Positions 28,088 through 36,096 of a stretch of 64,000 bases of DNA are shown one piece after another; position 1 is the first letter of the stretch; every line of letters begins with the position of its first letter. The notes under the pieces are model-generated. The model was not told where the DNA came from. It did not search any database and was given only the letters and a program-made list of their open reading frames with translations. Origin of the DNA: Anaerolineae bacterium (GTDB lineage: Bacteria; Chloroflexota; Anaerolineae; Aggregatilineales; Aggregatilineaceae); contig JAFGHR010000063.1 of the NCBI GenBank assembly GCA_016930015.1, forward strand, positions 30,635 to 94,634, given 5' to 3'. The position numbers were made by a program, and so were the translations under genes.

Positions 28088-29074
28088 ATGGTGGTGCGCA
28101 TCATCAAAGATTGGGATGTCCCCGACCTGCTGCGACAGACTCCCGGACAAACAGGCTGGTGGGACGATATCACGTTCACCATTGACCCGGTTGACCAGTG
28201 CGACTATGTGGTGGTGCTGAACCGGTCGCCGCAGCCTGTGCGCGTCACCTGCCCGCCGCAGCACATCTGGCAGATCACACAAGAACCACCGTTTGCAGAA
28301 AACGCGTGGCGTTATGCCGAACAAGACGTTTACTACCGGATGGTCGTGGTCAACCCGAACTTACAGGGTGAGAAATATGTTCACGATCAACCGGCGCTGC
28401 CCTGGCACGTAAACCGCACCTACGATGAGCTAAAAACGGCACCGGTTCCCGAAAAAACGCGCACGCTGTCATGGGTGACCAGTAATAAAACGTGGGTGCC
28501 CGGTCAACGGGATCGGATGGCGTTTCTTGACGCGATCCGTGGTACGGTTGAGTTTGACCTGTGGGGCAAAGGGTTTACGCTTATTCCTGACAAGTGGGAT
28601 GGACTGGCACCTTACCGGTACTCACTGGCCATCGAAAACTACAGCGGCCCGTATTACTGGAGCGAAAAACTGGCCGACTGTTTTCTGAGTTGGACCATGC
28701 CCATTTATTACGGTTGCACACACATCGAGGATTATTTTCCGCCAGAGTCGATGGTCCGGATAAACATCAACAACCCGGACGAAGCGATCGCCACTATACA
28801 GGACGTGGTACACGGCGACCGGTACGAACGCCACCGTGACGCCATCGCAGAAGCCCGCCGGTTAGTGTTGGAGCGTTACCAGTTGTTTCCATTTCTGGCC
28901 GGGCAAATCCGCGCTTTTGAGCAGAACGCTGTACATACTCACACCACAGCCGAGTTGAATCATATCCCGGCTGTGCTTCCACCCAGCCCGGCCTCGCCGC
29001 CCACACCTCACCCGGTGCGCCGCCTGTTGTCACGAGTGAAAGGCAAGCTAAAATCGCTGGTCAGCCCTCACTAA
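28088..29074 (+). CDS. Glycosyltransferase family 10 (fucosyltransferase-like)
   Basis: The C-terminal half has the GT10 alpha-1,3/4-fucosyltransferase core: YRYSLAIENYSGPYYWSEKL, then ADCFLSWTMPIYYGCTHIED and YFP, which form the GDP-fucose site in the family. The N-terminal half (IKDWDVPDLLRQTPGQTGWW) is variable, as usual. This suggests that fucose or a related GDP-6-deoxyhexose is in the glycan, though bacterial GT10-like proteins are not all fucosyltransferases. 328 residues; AAGGG upstream. Confidence 0.82.
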   Translation: MVVRIIKDWDVPDLLRQTPGQTGWWDDITFTIDPVDQCDYVVVLNRSPQPVRVTCPPQHIWQITQEPPFAENAWRYAEQDVYYRMVVVNPNLQGEKYVHDQPALPWHVNRTYDELKTAPVPEKTRTLSWVTSNKTWVPGQRDRMAFLDAIRGTVEFDLWGKGFTLIPDKWDGLAPYRYSLAIENYSGPYYWSEKLADCFLSWTMPIYYGCTHIEDYFPPESMVRININNPDEAIATIQDVVHGDRYERHRDAIAEARRLVLERYQLFPFLAGQIRAFEQNAVHTHTTAELNHIPAVLPPSPASPPTPHPVRRLLSRVKGKLKSLVSPH

Positions 29075-30234
29075 CGGTTGTATTTGGTTTTCGTGATCGT
29101 GCGCTTGAACGAGCCAGGCGCTGCCTGGATTCACTGGCTACGCAGTCGTTCGATGACTTCGAGGCGGTGTTTGTCGATTACGGCAGCCGGGCACCGGTCG
29201 CGGCGGCGGCGCGTGCTCTCGTTGAGCAGTATGCATTCTGCCACTACGTGTATGCCGAAACACGCGGCTTTGTCTGGAACCGGGCCCACGCGCTAAACAT
29301 TGGCGTGCGCCGGGCCGCATCGGATTTTGTAGCCACGACTGATATTGATCTCGTTTTTGCGCCCGACTGCCTGGACGTTTTGATGAACGCCACGCGTGAT
29401 GATCGGGTTGTGTATTCCCGCGTGCAGTATCTGCCGCAGGCGTTTGCCGACTGGGACGATCTCACAACCTGCGGCCAACGTTTCCCGCTTTCCAGCCCAA
29501 CCGGGTATGGGGGTCTGCAATGTGTGGCAACCGATGTTTTTCATGAGTTGCGCGGGTTTGACGAGTACTATCGGTACTGGGGGATCGAAGACAGCGATTA
29601 CCATTTGCGCCTGACCACACTGCGCGGCCTGCAAGAAACCTGGATCTCAGACCGGGCTAACATCTACCACCAGTGGCACCCGAAAGACAAAGATATCCAC
29701 GCTGTTTATCCACCGCGTGCTAACCGTGTTCCGGATGATGTCTGGTACCGTATGCTGCTGCATTTTGAACGCCATCGGGGCACGGCCCGGCGCAATTCGG
29801 AGCAGTGGGGGCATGTCCATACGCTTGATGATCGCCCGGTGCTTAACTTCCTGGACCTGGAACACGGACAACTGATCAAAAACGATCGGCTTGTCCCGCT
29901 GAACTATGATGCGGCCAGTAACAGCTACGCCGCCCGTGCGCTCAGCGCCAACTTTGGCAAACTCCCCGCCGGTCATGCGTTTGTTGTGCCGCGTGCACGT
30001 TTTCCCAGGCAAACCCCGCTGGTGGATCGCCTGTTACTCATGGCCAACAAGCGCCTCAGCCGCCACGGTATCGAAATCGACTACAGCCCCAACCGGATGC
30101 ATTCATTCCTGGCCGGGTTCATTCTCGAAGAATATGGCCGGTCTATCGCAGACTATTTTGTCGATTTTCCGGCTGAGGGTGGGGTTTCACTGATCGTAAA
30201 GGCCGGGGATGATCCGCTTACCCCGGTTGGGTAA
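29053..30234 (+). CDS. GT2-like glycosyltransferase with galactosyltransferase-type C-terminus; start codon unusual (ATC?)
   Basis: Clear GT2 coding begins at least at 29071: SLTVVFGFRDRALERARRCL, DSLATQSFDDFEAVFVDYGS, then FVATTDIDLVFAPDC (DID metal site) and FHELRGFDEYYRYWGIEDSD (glyco_transf_7C). Yet the first in-frame ATG/GTG/TTG is the GTG at 29167, inside the first alpha-beta unit. The frame is open from 28921. The codon at 29053 is ATC with AAAGG 9 nt upstream, so MAGQPSLTVVFG is a plausible N-terminus if ATC initiates or is a changed ATG. It would overlap the GT10 gene by 22 nt. Function otherwise as for the gene at 25342. If only canonical starts are accepted, take 29167. Confidence 0.7.
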   Translation: MAGQPSLTVVFGFRDRALERARRCLDSLATQSFDDFEAVFVDYGSRAPVAAAARALVEQYAFCHYVYAETRGFVWNRAHALNIGVRRAASDFVATTDIDLVFAPDCLDVLMNATRDDRVVYSRVQYLPQAFADWDDLTTCGQRFPLSSPTGYGGLQCVATDVFHELRGFDEYYRYWGIEDSDYHLRLTTLRGLQETWISDRANIYHQWHPKDKDIHAVYPPRANRVPDDVWYRMLLHFERHRGTARRNSEQWGHVHTLDDRPVLNFLDLEHGQLIKNDRLVPLNYDAASNSYAARALSANFGKLPAGHAFVVPRARFPRQTPLVDRLLLMANKRLSRHGIEIDYSPNRMHSFLAGFILEEYGRSIADYFVDFPAEGGVSLIVKAGDDPLTPVG

Positions 30235-30282
30235 CACGGTCGATCATCACCCGGCCTATACGTTGCTGCCACTGACGGCTTG

Positions 30283-31205
30283 TCACTCAGAATCTGAGTC
30301 GTCGAAAATTCGGCGGATTTCCTCTTCCCACACATCGCCCAATGGATTAAAGGGCATTTCGGTGAATTCCTCGGCCAACCGTGCGAAGTACTCCCGTATG
30401 TCGAGCTCAGGCGACACGCTGTCGAGTTCCTCGATTTTGTCGTCCATAAACTGTACGAGGCGTTTGCTTTTACGTTCCAGGTCGGATAGATCAAACTCGG
30501 TTTTGAGCATGTAGTTTAACCGCTGCATGACGGCCAACCACGCCATAAAATCATTCTCGATCTGAATCGCGCTGCCGATTTGCGCCAGGCTCGAAAAATC
30601 GTAGGTTGGCACAAACGCGTAAAACCCGACGCACTCCAGTTCTGATCACTGGCCCGTTTGCATAGGTAGGACCCAATACTGGCGCCGCCGTGATAGTCGG
30701 ACAGATCCACAGACAGGCGGTCGAGTTCATCTTTCATTGAGGGCAAACTGTAGATACAGGACACCATACGCTGTTTGTTGTACGGTAGTTCGCCATACAC
30801 CCCGCCAAGACTGATGATACGTTTCACCTTCAGGGTTTTGGCTGCCTGCAACAGCGCGGCTGTATACGCTTCGATATTGAGGTGCGGCTCATCACCCAGG
30901 AAAAGCACGACACCGCGCTCGTTGTCTCCGGTGTAATAGAGTTCATTACGCTGTGTTTTGAGCGATTCGGGATATCCATCTTCAAATTTCACAACCGGTC
31001 GCACCAGGTCATGCGTACCGGGAATCTGGAACAGGTAAAATCCATCAGGGCGAATCGTACCAATGCGCCGGGCATTCGTTTGTTGGATGAGATATTGGGG
31101 CATGCTGGATGAAATCGAGCCAGCATCTGCCCACTGGCGCCAACCAGCGATCATGTACATCTCGCGTGCTTCTGGTTGTTCAAGAAGCTCCAATACATCA
31201 GTCAT
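30283..31205 (-). pseudogene. PAC2-family protein gene with a one-nucleotide frameshift
   Basis: The N-terminal part (31205 down to ~30650; MTDVLELLEQPEAREMYMIA start, GGVYGELPYNKQRMVSCIYS) and the C-terminal part (~30650 to 30283; VGFYAFVPTYDFSSLAQIGS, DFMAWLAVMQRLNYMLK) together make one PAC2 (proteasome assembly chaperone-like) protein of about 305 residues. The join at 30640-30655 needs one extra base: expected ...SDQN-LECVGFY but the frame slips at AACTGGAG. It may be a real mutation or a sequence error. GGAGGCC precedes the ATG. In prokaryotes PAC2 proteins are of unsettled function, often near pup/proteasome genes, none of which are here. Confidence 0.8.
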
Positions 31206-31365
31206 TTAAACGGCCTCCACTTCATCTTGTCAGATTATATGAGGGGGCAAAAAACGGAGGTTTACAACATATCGCAGAGTATACTATACAGGTGGGCACC
31301 ATTCCACAATTGATATCACCCCGGTCTGGGTATACGGCCTGTTTACAAATGCCGAGTTTTCCGAA

Positions 31366-31902
31366 TCAGCTTTTGAGTCTATCGAGATGCTGCTTGCGAA
31401 ACTTGGCTACTTTTGGTGCAACGACAACACGACAATACCCCTGGTTGGGATTATGCTGGAAGTATTCCTGGTGATAGTCTTCTGCCGGGTAAAACACATC
31501 GGCGGGCGTGACCTCGGTTACAATCGGTTTGTCCCACAGCCTGGCCTGGTTCAGTTCAGCGATGGTTTGTCCCGCTGCGTGTTTTTGCTCCGGTGTATGG
31601 TAAAAGATAGCTGAGCGGTACTGCGTGCCCATGTCAGCGCCCTGTTGATTCAGCGTGGTCGGATCGTGGATCGTAAAGAACACGTCCAACAGCTCTTTGA
31701 ACGTAATGCGTGCGGGATCAAACGTGATCTGTATGACTTCGACGTGCCCTGTAGTCCCCGTGCAAACCTGTTCATAGGTAGGGTTGGGAACGCTCCCCCC
31801 AGCATACCCGGATACAACGTCTTGCACGCCCCGCAACTGGTCATATACGGCTTCTAAACACCAGAAACACCCGCCGCCCAATGTCGCGATTTCTGTGCTC
31901 AT
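31366..31902 (-). CDS. msrA: Peptide-methionine (S)-S-oxide reductase MsrA
   Basis: Repairs oxidised methionine (S-epimer) in proteins. The N-terminal MSTEIATLGGGCFWCLEAVY contains the catalytic Cys12 in GCFWC; further family blocks are GVQDVVSGYAGG, YEQVCTGTTGHVEVIQITFD, DPTTLNQQGADMGTQYRSAI and AEDYHQEYFQHNP. At 178 residues it is full-length. AAGGAAAACGGA lies before the ATG. The resolving Cys pair expected near the C-terminus is not evident beyond NPNQGYCRVV. It is single-gene, divergent from panB. Confidence 0.95.
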   Translation of the reverse strand: MSTEIATLGGGCFWCLEAVYDQLRGVQDVVSGYAGGSVPNPTYEQVCTGTTGHVEVIQITFDPARITFKELLDVFFTIHDPTTLNQQGADMGTQYRSAIFYHTPEQKHAAGQTIAELNQARLWDKPIVTEVTPADVFYPAEDYHQEYFQHNPNQGYCRVVVAPKVAKFRKQHLDRLKS

Positions 31903-32041
31903 TCCGTTTTCCTTGCGTCTTCAGTGTCTGTTTTTCTTGATACGTGGATTATAGCTGATTTGATGCTGGATTGTGGTTCCGCGAGGCGGCACAGCCGCGC
32001 GGGTACGTCTTCCGGCCCAAATGATCATCTCGATGAAAAAC

Positions 32042-32068
32042 GTAACAGATATCGTCATCGACTGTTAC
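32042..32068. repeat. Inverted repeat upstream of panB
   Basis: GTAACAG (32042-32048) and CTGTTAC (32062-32068) form a perfect 7-bp dyad with 13 bp between, about 90 bp before panB. A TACAAT box (32108-32113) lies downstream. The spacing suits a dimeric repressor site, but the regulator is unknown. Confidence 0.4.
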
Positions 32069-32155
32069 ACATAGTGAAACGTTAGATGATAACGGCGGTA
32101 GATTTGTTACAATCAGGCACGGTTCATTTATTTGTCTAACGAGGCGGGCAGCAAT

Positions 32156-32998
32156 ATGGACAAGGTCACAATCCACGATTTACACCGTATGAAAACACGT
32201 GGCGAGCCGATCAGTATGCTGACGGCGTATGATTATCCGACGGCGCTGCTGCTTGACCAAAGCGGCATTGACGTGATTCTGGTTGGCGATTCGGCGGGCA
32301 TGGTCGTACATGGGTTTGAAACGACCCTGCCGGTTACTATGGACATGATGGTCATGCACTGCCAGGCTGTCCGGCGTGGAGCTAAGCGGGCCTTTCTGAT
32401 CGGTGATATGCCATTCATGAGCTACCAAACCAGTCTGGAAGATGCCCGGCGTAATGCAGGCCGTCTGCTTGTGGAAGGCGGCATGGATGCCGTCAAGTTA
32501 GAGGGTGGCCAGCATATGGCCGGGACAATCCGCGAACTGGTCGCGATCGGGATTGCCGTGCAGGGGCATATCGGCCTGACGCCGCAAAGCGTCAGCCAGT
32601 TGGGCGGTTTTAAGGTGCAGGGCAAAACGGTCGAAGCGGCTCGCCAACTGCTGGATGATGCCAGAGCGCTTGAGGCTGCTGGCGCGTTCAGCATGGTGTT
32701 AGAGGCGATCCCGGCGCGGCTGGCGGAACTGATCACCCGGTCGGTTGGCGTTCCAACGATTAGCATTGGCGCCGGAGCCGGGTGTGATGGGCAGGTGTTG
32801 GTCACACATGATGTGCTGGGATTGTTCGACCGTTTCACACCCAAATTTGTCAAGCAGTTTGCGAATGTAGCGGATACGATGCGCGGCGCGTTCGAGATGT
32901 ATCAGGCCGAAGTGCGCTCGCGCACGTTCCCCGGCGCTGAGCACCAGTTTACTATGCCCGATGATGTTTGGGACGTTATTCAGTCTGAACTGGAATAG
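32156..32998 (+). CDS. panB: 3-methyl-2-oxobutanoate hydroxymethyltransferase
   Basis: First step of pantothenate synthesis: ketoisovalerate plus methylenetetrahydrofolate gives ketopantoate. The start at 32156 (MDKVTIHDLHRMKTRGEPIS) follows GAGGCGGGCAG. Family blocks are MLTAYDYPTALLLDQSGID, VILVGDSAGMVVHGFETTLP, GDMPFMSY, GRLLVEGGMDAVKLEGG, IAVQGHIGLTPQSV and GAGAGCDGQVLVTHDVLGLF, with the Mg2+ ligands DS and D-MP in place. 280 residues. First gene of panBECD. Confidence 0.97.
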   Translation: MDKVTIHDLHRMKTRGEPISMLTAYDYPTALLLDQSGIDVILVGDSAGMVVHGFETTLPVTMDMMVMHCQAVRRGAKRAFLIGDMPFMSYQTSLEDARRNAGRLLVEGGMDAVKLEGGQHMAGTIRELVAIGIAVQGHIGLTPQSVSQLGGFKVQGKTVEAARQLLDDARALEAAGAFSMVLEAIPARLAELITRSVGVPTISIGAGAGCDGQVLVTHDVLGLFDRFTPKFVKQFANVADTMRGAFEMYQAEVRSRTFPGAEHQFTMPDDVWDVIQSELE

Positions 32999-33012
32999 GG
33001 CGGAGGTTCACT

Positions 33013-33945
33013 ATCCGAATCGCGGTTTTAGGGATCGGTGCGATGGGTTGTATGTTCGGTGCGCATCTCAGCCCGCACGCCGACGTAACGCTGATCGGTC
33101 GCTGGCCCGACCAATTACACGCATTACGACGCGGTCCGCTGCGGCTTTTCGCGCCTGATGGGACCGAGGATTCCGTCCGGCTGCGGGCTACGGATGATCT
33201 GGACGCTGTTGGTGCAGTGGATATCGCGCTGGTGGTGACCAAGACGCCCAAAACAGCAGCAGCGGCTGATGCGGCTGCACGTGTGCTCGCCCCCGGCGGC
33301 CTGGTTATTTCGCTGCAAAACGGGCTTGGTAACCAGGCGGTGATCGCGCGTGTACTTGGTGCGGAGCGTGTCGCGTTGGGCGTAACCACTATTGGCGCCT
33401 CGACCCGTGGACAGCCGGGTATGTTGTATCTGGGGGGCACCGGTTCGGTGATCATGGCCACACGTCCCGCTATTGATGCCCGGATGCGTGCTTTTGCGGC
33501 GTTGTGTGTCCAGGCTAGGCTGGAAACTGAATTGGTCGAGAATATCGATGCGCTGGTCTGGGGAAAACTGGCCGTTAATGCCGCCATCAATCCACTAACG
33601 GCTATTTTATGTGTGCGGAACGGGGTGCTGCTAGAATCTGAATGGACGCGGAACCTGATGCAGCAGGCGGTTGAAGAAGTCGCCACGGTTGCCGAAGCTC
33701 AAAACATTCACCTCGGTTTTCCAGATGCGGCGGCACACGTCGAACGTGTAACTCGCCTCACCGCGCACAACCAATCATCCATGCTGCAAGATGTGCTGCG
33801 CGGCGTAGAAACCGAGATAAACGCGATCTGTGGGGCCGTCGTGGCGGCGGGTGCCGCATCAGGAATCGCAACCCCGGCCAACAGCATGCTGTTTCAACTG
33901 GTGAAGGCGATTGAGGCGACGTATACAGCCCGGCGTTCACAGTGA
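33013..33945 (+). CDS. panE: 2-dehydropantoate 2-reductase; start codon appears to be ATC
   Basis: Reduces ketopantoate to pantoate with NADPH. The Rossmann fingerprint IAVLGIGAMGCMFG begins at once after the ATC at 33013, and GGAGG lies 6 nt before that codon. No ATG, GTG or TTG is in frame between the stop at 32986 and the ATG at 33043, which falls inside the GxGxxG loop, so the usual start cannot be right. Other landmarks: TKTPKTAAAADAAARVLAPG, ISLQNGLGNQ, the catalytic WGKLAVNAAINPLTA with Lys and Asn, and TEINAICGAVV. About 310 residues. It sits 14 nt after panB. Confidence 0.88.
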   Translation: MRIAVLGIGAMGCMFGAHLSPHADVTLIGRWPDQLHALRRGPLRLFAPDGTEDSVRLRATDDLDAVGAVDIALVVTKTPKTAAAADAAARVLAPGGLVISLQNGLGNQAVIARVLGAERVALGVTTIGASTRGQPGMLYLGGTGSVIMATRPAIDARMRAFAALCVQARLETELVENIDALVWGKLAVNAAINPLTAILCVRNGVLLESEWTRNLMQQAVEEVATVAEAQNIHLGFPDAAAHVERVTRLTAHNQSSMLQDVLRGVETEINAICGAVVAAGAASGIATPANSMLFQLVKAIEATYTARRSQ

Positions 33946-34003
33946 TCAGAGTTGGATTTGTGGATTGTGTCAGGATCACGATCTGAAGGGGCAAAATCGT
34001 TCC

Positions 34004-34855
34004 ATGCAAGTGGTAAAAACAGCGCAAGATGTACGTGGTTTGCGTTGGGCCGATCCCACCCTGACGTGGGGATTGGTGCCAACCATGGGCGCACTGCACG
34101 AGGGGCATTTATCGCTGGTGCGGCGCGCGCGTGCCGAGAATGACCGGGTCGGCGTGAGCATTTTTGTGAACCCGATCCAGTTCAACCGCCAGGATGACCT
34201 GGACGCCTATCCCCGCGATTTGGAGCGCGACGCCGAACTGCTGGCGGCTGAAGGCGTTGATCTGATCTGGACTCCATCAAACACGGAGATGTATCCGCCG
34301 GATTTCCAGACGTATGTGAGCGTTGAGACTATGACTGCCGGGCTTGAAGGCGCGGCCCGGCCCGGTCATTTTCGCGGCGTGACGACGGTCGTTGCCAAGT
34401 TGTTTAACGTGTTTCAGCCAACACGCGCTTATTTTGGTCAAAAGGATGCACAGCAGGCGGCTGTTATCCGCCAGATGGTGCGTGATCTGGCGTTCAACCT
34501 GGATATTATCGTGTGCCCCATCGTGCGCGAGCCCGACGGCCTGGCGATGAGCAGCCGTAATGTTCGCCTGGGGCCTGAGGCACGGCAGGCGGCGTTAGTG
34601 TTGTTCCGGGCGCTGAATGCGGCACGGTCCGCGTGGGAAAACGGGTGCCGTGATGGCGACCGGCTGCGCGACACGATGCGGGCCGTCATCGCGGCGGAAC
34701 CGCTGGCCCGGCTGGATTACGTCAGCGCGGCGCATCCGGTGACGCTTCAGGAAATCGAAGGGGAGACCGAACAGGTCTTGCTCAGCATGGCGGTGTTTAT
34801 CGGTGATGTACGGTTGATCGACAACATGGTGCTGAAAACCGGCGCGGTTGAGTAA
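34004..34855 (+). CDS. panC: Pantoate-beta-alanine ligase
   Basis: Condenses pantoate and beta-alanine using ATP to give pantothenate. Hallmarks are WGLVPTMGALHEGHLSLVRR (HxGH nucleotidylyl motif), SIFVNPIQFNRQDDLDAYPR, GHFRGVTTVVAKLFNVFQPT, YFGQKDAQQ and REPDGLAMSSRNVRL (KMSKS-like). The ATG at 34004 starts MQVVKTAQDVRGL; an in-frame start at 33911 would overlap panE and adds no homology. 283 residues, 58 bp after panE. Confidence 0.96.
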   Translation: MQVVKTAQDVRGLRWADPTLTWGLVPTMGALHEGHLSLVRRARAENDRVGVSIFVNPIQFNRQDDLDAYPRDLERDAELLAAEGVDLIWTPSNTEMYPPDFQTYVSVETMTAGLEGAARPGHFRGVTTVVAKLFNVFQPTRAYFGQKDAQQAAVIRQMVRDLAFNLDIIVCPIVREPDGLAMSSRNVRLGPEARQAALVLFRALNAARSAWENGCRDGDRLRDTMRAVIAAEPLARLDYVSAAHPVTLQEIEGETEQVLLSMAVFIGDVRLIDNMVLKTGAVE

Positions 34856-34876
34856 GTTAACCACTTCGGAGGACAT

Positions 34877-35251
34877 ATGTTAGTGTCAATGCTCAGGAGC
34901 AAAATCCACCACGCCAGGGTCACCGGCGCTGATATCGAGTATGTGGGCAGTATCACGATCGACACCGACCTGCTGGAACAGGCCCGGATGGTGCCCTATG
35001 AAAAAGTGCTGGTGGTTGATGTCGAAAACGGCTCCCGGTTCGAGACCTATATCATTCCCGGCGAGGCGGGCAGCCGTGTGATTCAGGTGAATGGGGCCGC
35101 CGCGCACCTTGTGAACGTCGGTGATCGTTTGATCGTGTTGGCGTTTGGCCTGGTTGATTTCCCACCGGCGGAAGGATGGACGCCTCAAGTGATTGTGCTC
35201 GACGCAGAAAACAACGTGCAGTCGGTAGAAAAACAGGGCCGGTACACGTAA
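34877..35251 (+). CDS. panD: Aspartate 1-decarboxylase
   Basis: Makes beta-alanine from aspartate. The proenzyme self-cleaves between Gly24 and Ser25 (ADIEYVGSITID), and Ser25 becomes the pyruvoyl cofactor. MLRSKIHHARVTGADI at the start and SRVIQVNGAAAHLVNVGDRL later are family blocks. 124 residues. CGGAGG precedes the ATG. Last gene of the pan operon; it supplies the second substrate of PanC. Confidence 0.97.
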   Translation: MLVSMLRSKIHHARVTGADIEYVGSITIDTDLLEQARMVPYEKVLVVDVENGSRFETYIIPGEAGSRVIQVNGAAAHLVNVGDRLIVLAFGLVDFPPAEGWTPQVIVLDAENNVQSVEKQGRYT

Positions 35252-35289
35252 TCTGCATCACGTGTTATTCACTCCCTGAAAAGCAGCGG

Positions 35290-36096
35290 TTACACCAGGT
35301 CCAGCGTTCCCAACACGCGGGCTTTGTGTTCCGCGACACGAAAAGCCGTATATCCCGCCACCAGATAAGTCGCACCTATACCGGCTTCCACGGCGATCAG
35401 GCCCGGCACGTCAGCCAGGCTGCCGTCGAAAATGTGCCGCACGGCCTGCAATCCGTGTGTCAGGGGCAGCAGTTGTGAGATGACCTGTACGGCCCCCGGA
35501 AGCTGGTTTACGGGGAAATTGACGCCGCACAAGACCATCAGCACGGCGTAGACAAAGTTCATCACCATGTTGATATCGGTTCCGATCAGGCCGAGCGCTC
35601 CGATCGACGTGCCGAGCGCGCTCATTGCTGCCGATGTGACCAGCAGCGCAGCGGCCAGCCAGAACCAGTTCACCTGTCCAAAGTCCACGTCAAAAAACAA
35701 CCCTCCCAGCGCAAACCCGATGATCACCGGCGCCAACCCGTCCACAATCTGCATGGTCGAACGCGCGATGAAGGTTTGCCAGGCCGGTGTAGCCGACGCG
35801 ATGATCGCTTGCAGCGTACCTGACCGGCGTTCACTGCCCATGACGGTAGCGCAGCCATAAATGCCGCTCACTGATGCCAGCCGCACGGCGTTACCCACCA
35901 CAAAATACGAGGTCGGGCGCCCGGCGAAGTCGCCTAACAGGGCAAAAAAGATGATCTGGAACGCCGGTTCCAACACGCGCATCAGCACGTAATCACGCGG
36001 ATTGAGCCAGCTTACCAGCGCCCGGTACGAAAACAGGGACTGCCGCCCAAACAGCCGGAGATCATTCCGGAAAATTACGATTCGCCCACGCATCAT
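35290..36096 (-). CDS. ABC-2 type transporter permease
   Basis: Six-helix ABC-2 permease of the DrrB/NodJ kind: YRALVSWLNPRDYVLMRVLEP start, GSERRSGTLQAIIAS (coupling region), NFVYAVLMVLCGVNFPVNQLPG and LLPLTHGLQAVRHIF, the usual C-terminal block. Its ATG overlaps the stop of the neighbouring permease (ATGA). With it and the ATPase it forms an exporter of unknown substrate, drug/lipid-type by homology. It converges with panD, leaving 38 bp. Confidence 0.88.
   Translation of the reverse strand: MMRGRIVIFRNDLRLFGRQSLFSYRALVSWLNPRDYVLMRVLEPAFQIIFFALLGDFAGRPTSYFVVGNAVRLASVSGIYGCATVMGSERRSGTLQAIIASATPAWQTFIARSTMQIVDGLAPVIIGFALGGLFFDVDFGQVNWFWLAAALLVTSAAMSALGTSIGALGLIGTDINMVMNFVYAVLMVLCGVNFPVNQLPGAVQVISQLLPLTHGLQAVRHIFDGSLADVPGLIAVEAGIGATYLVAGYTAFRVAEHKARVLGTLDLV

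Noticed and set aside
29078..29296. 72-residue TTG-initiated ORF overlapping the GT2 gene
   Set aside because: It is in a frame without homology; the GT2 frame in the same DNA carries conserved motifs.
32021..32074. 17-codon ORF upstream of panB (MIISMKNVTDIVIDCYT) as a possible branched-chain leader peptide
   Set aside because: It is Ile/Val-rich, but no terminator or alternative hairpin follows before panB, unlike the lys and GNAT leaders; its overlap with the inverted repeat explains part of the sequence.
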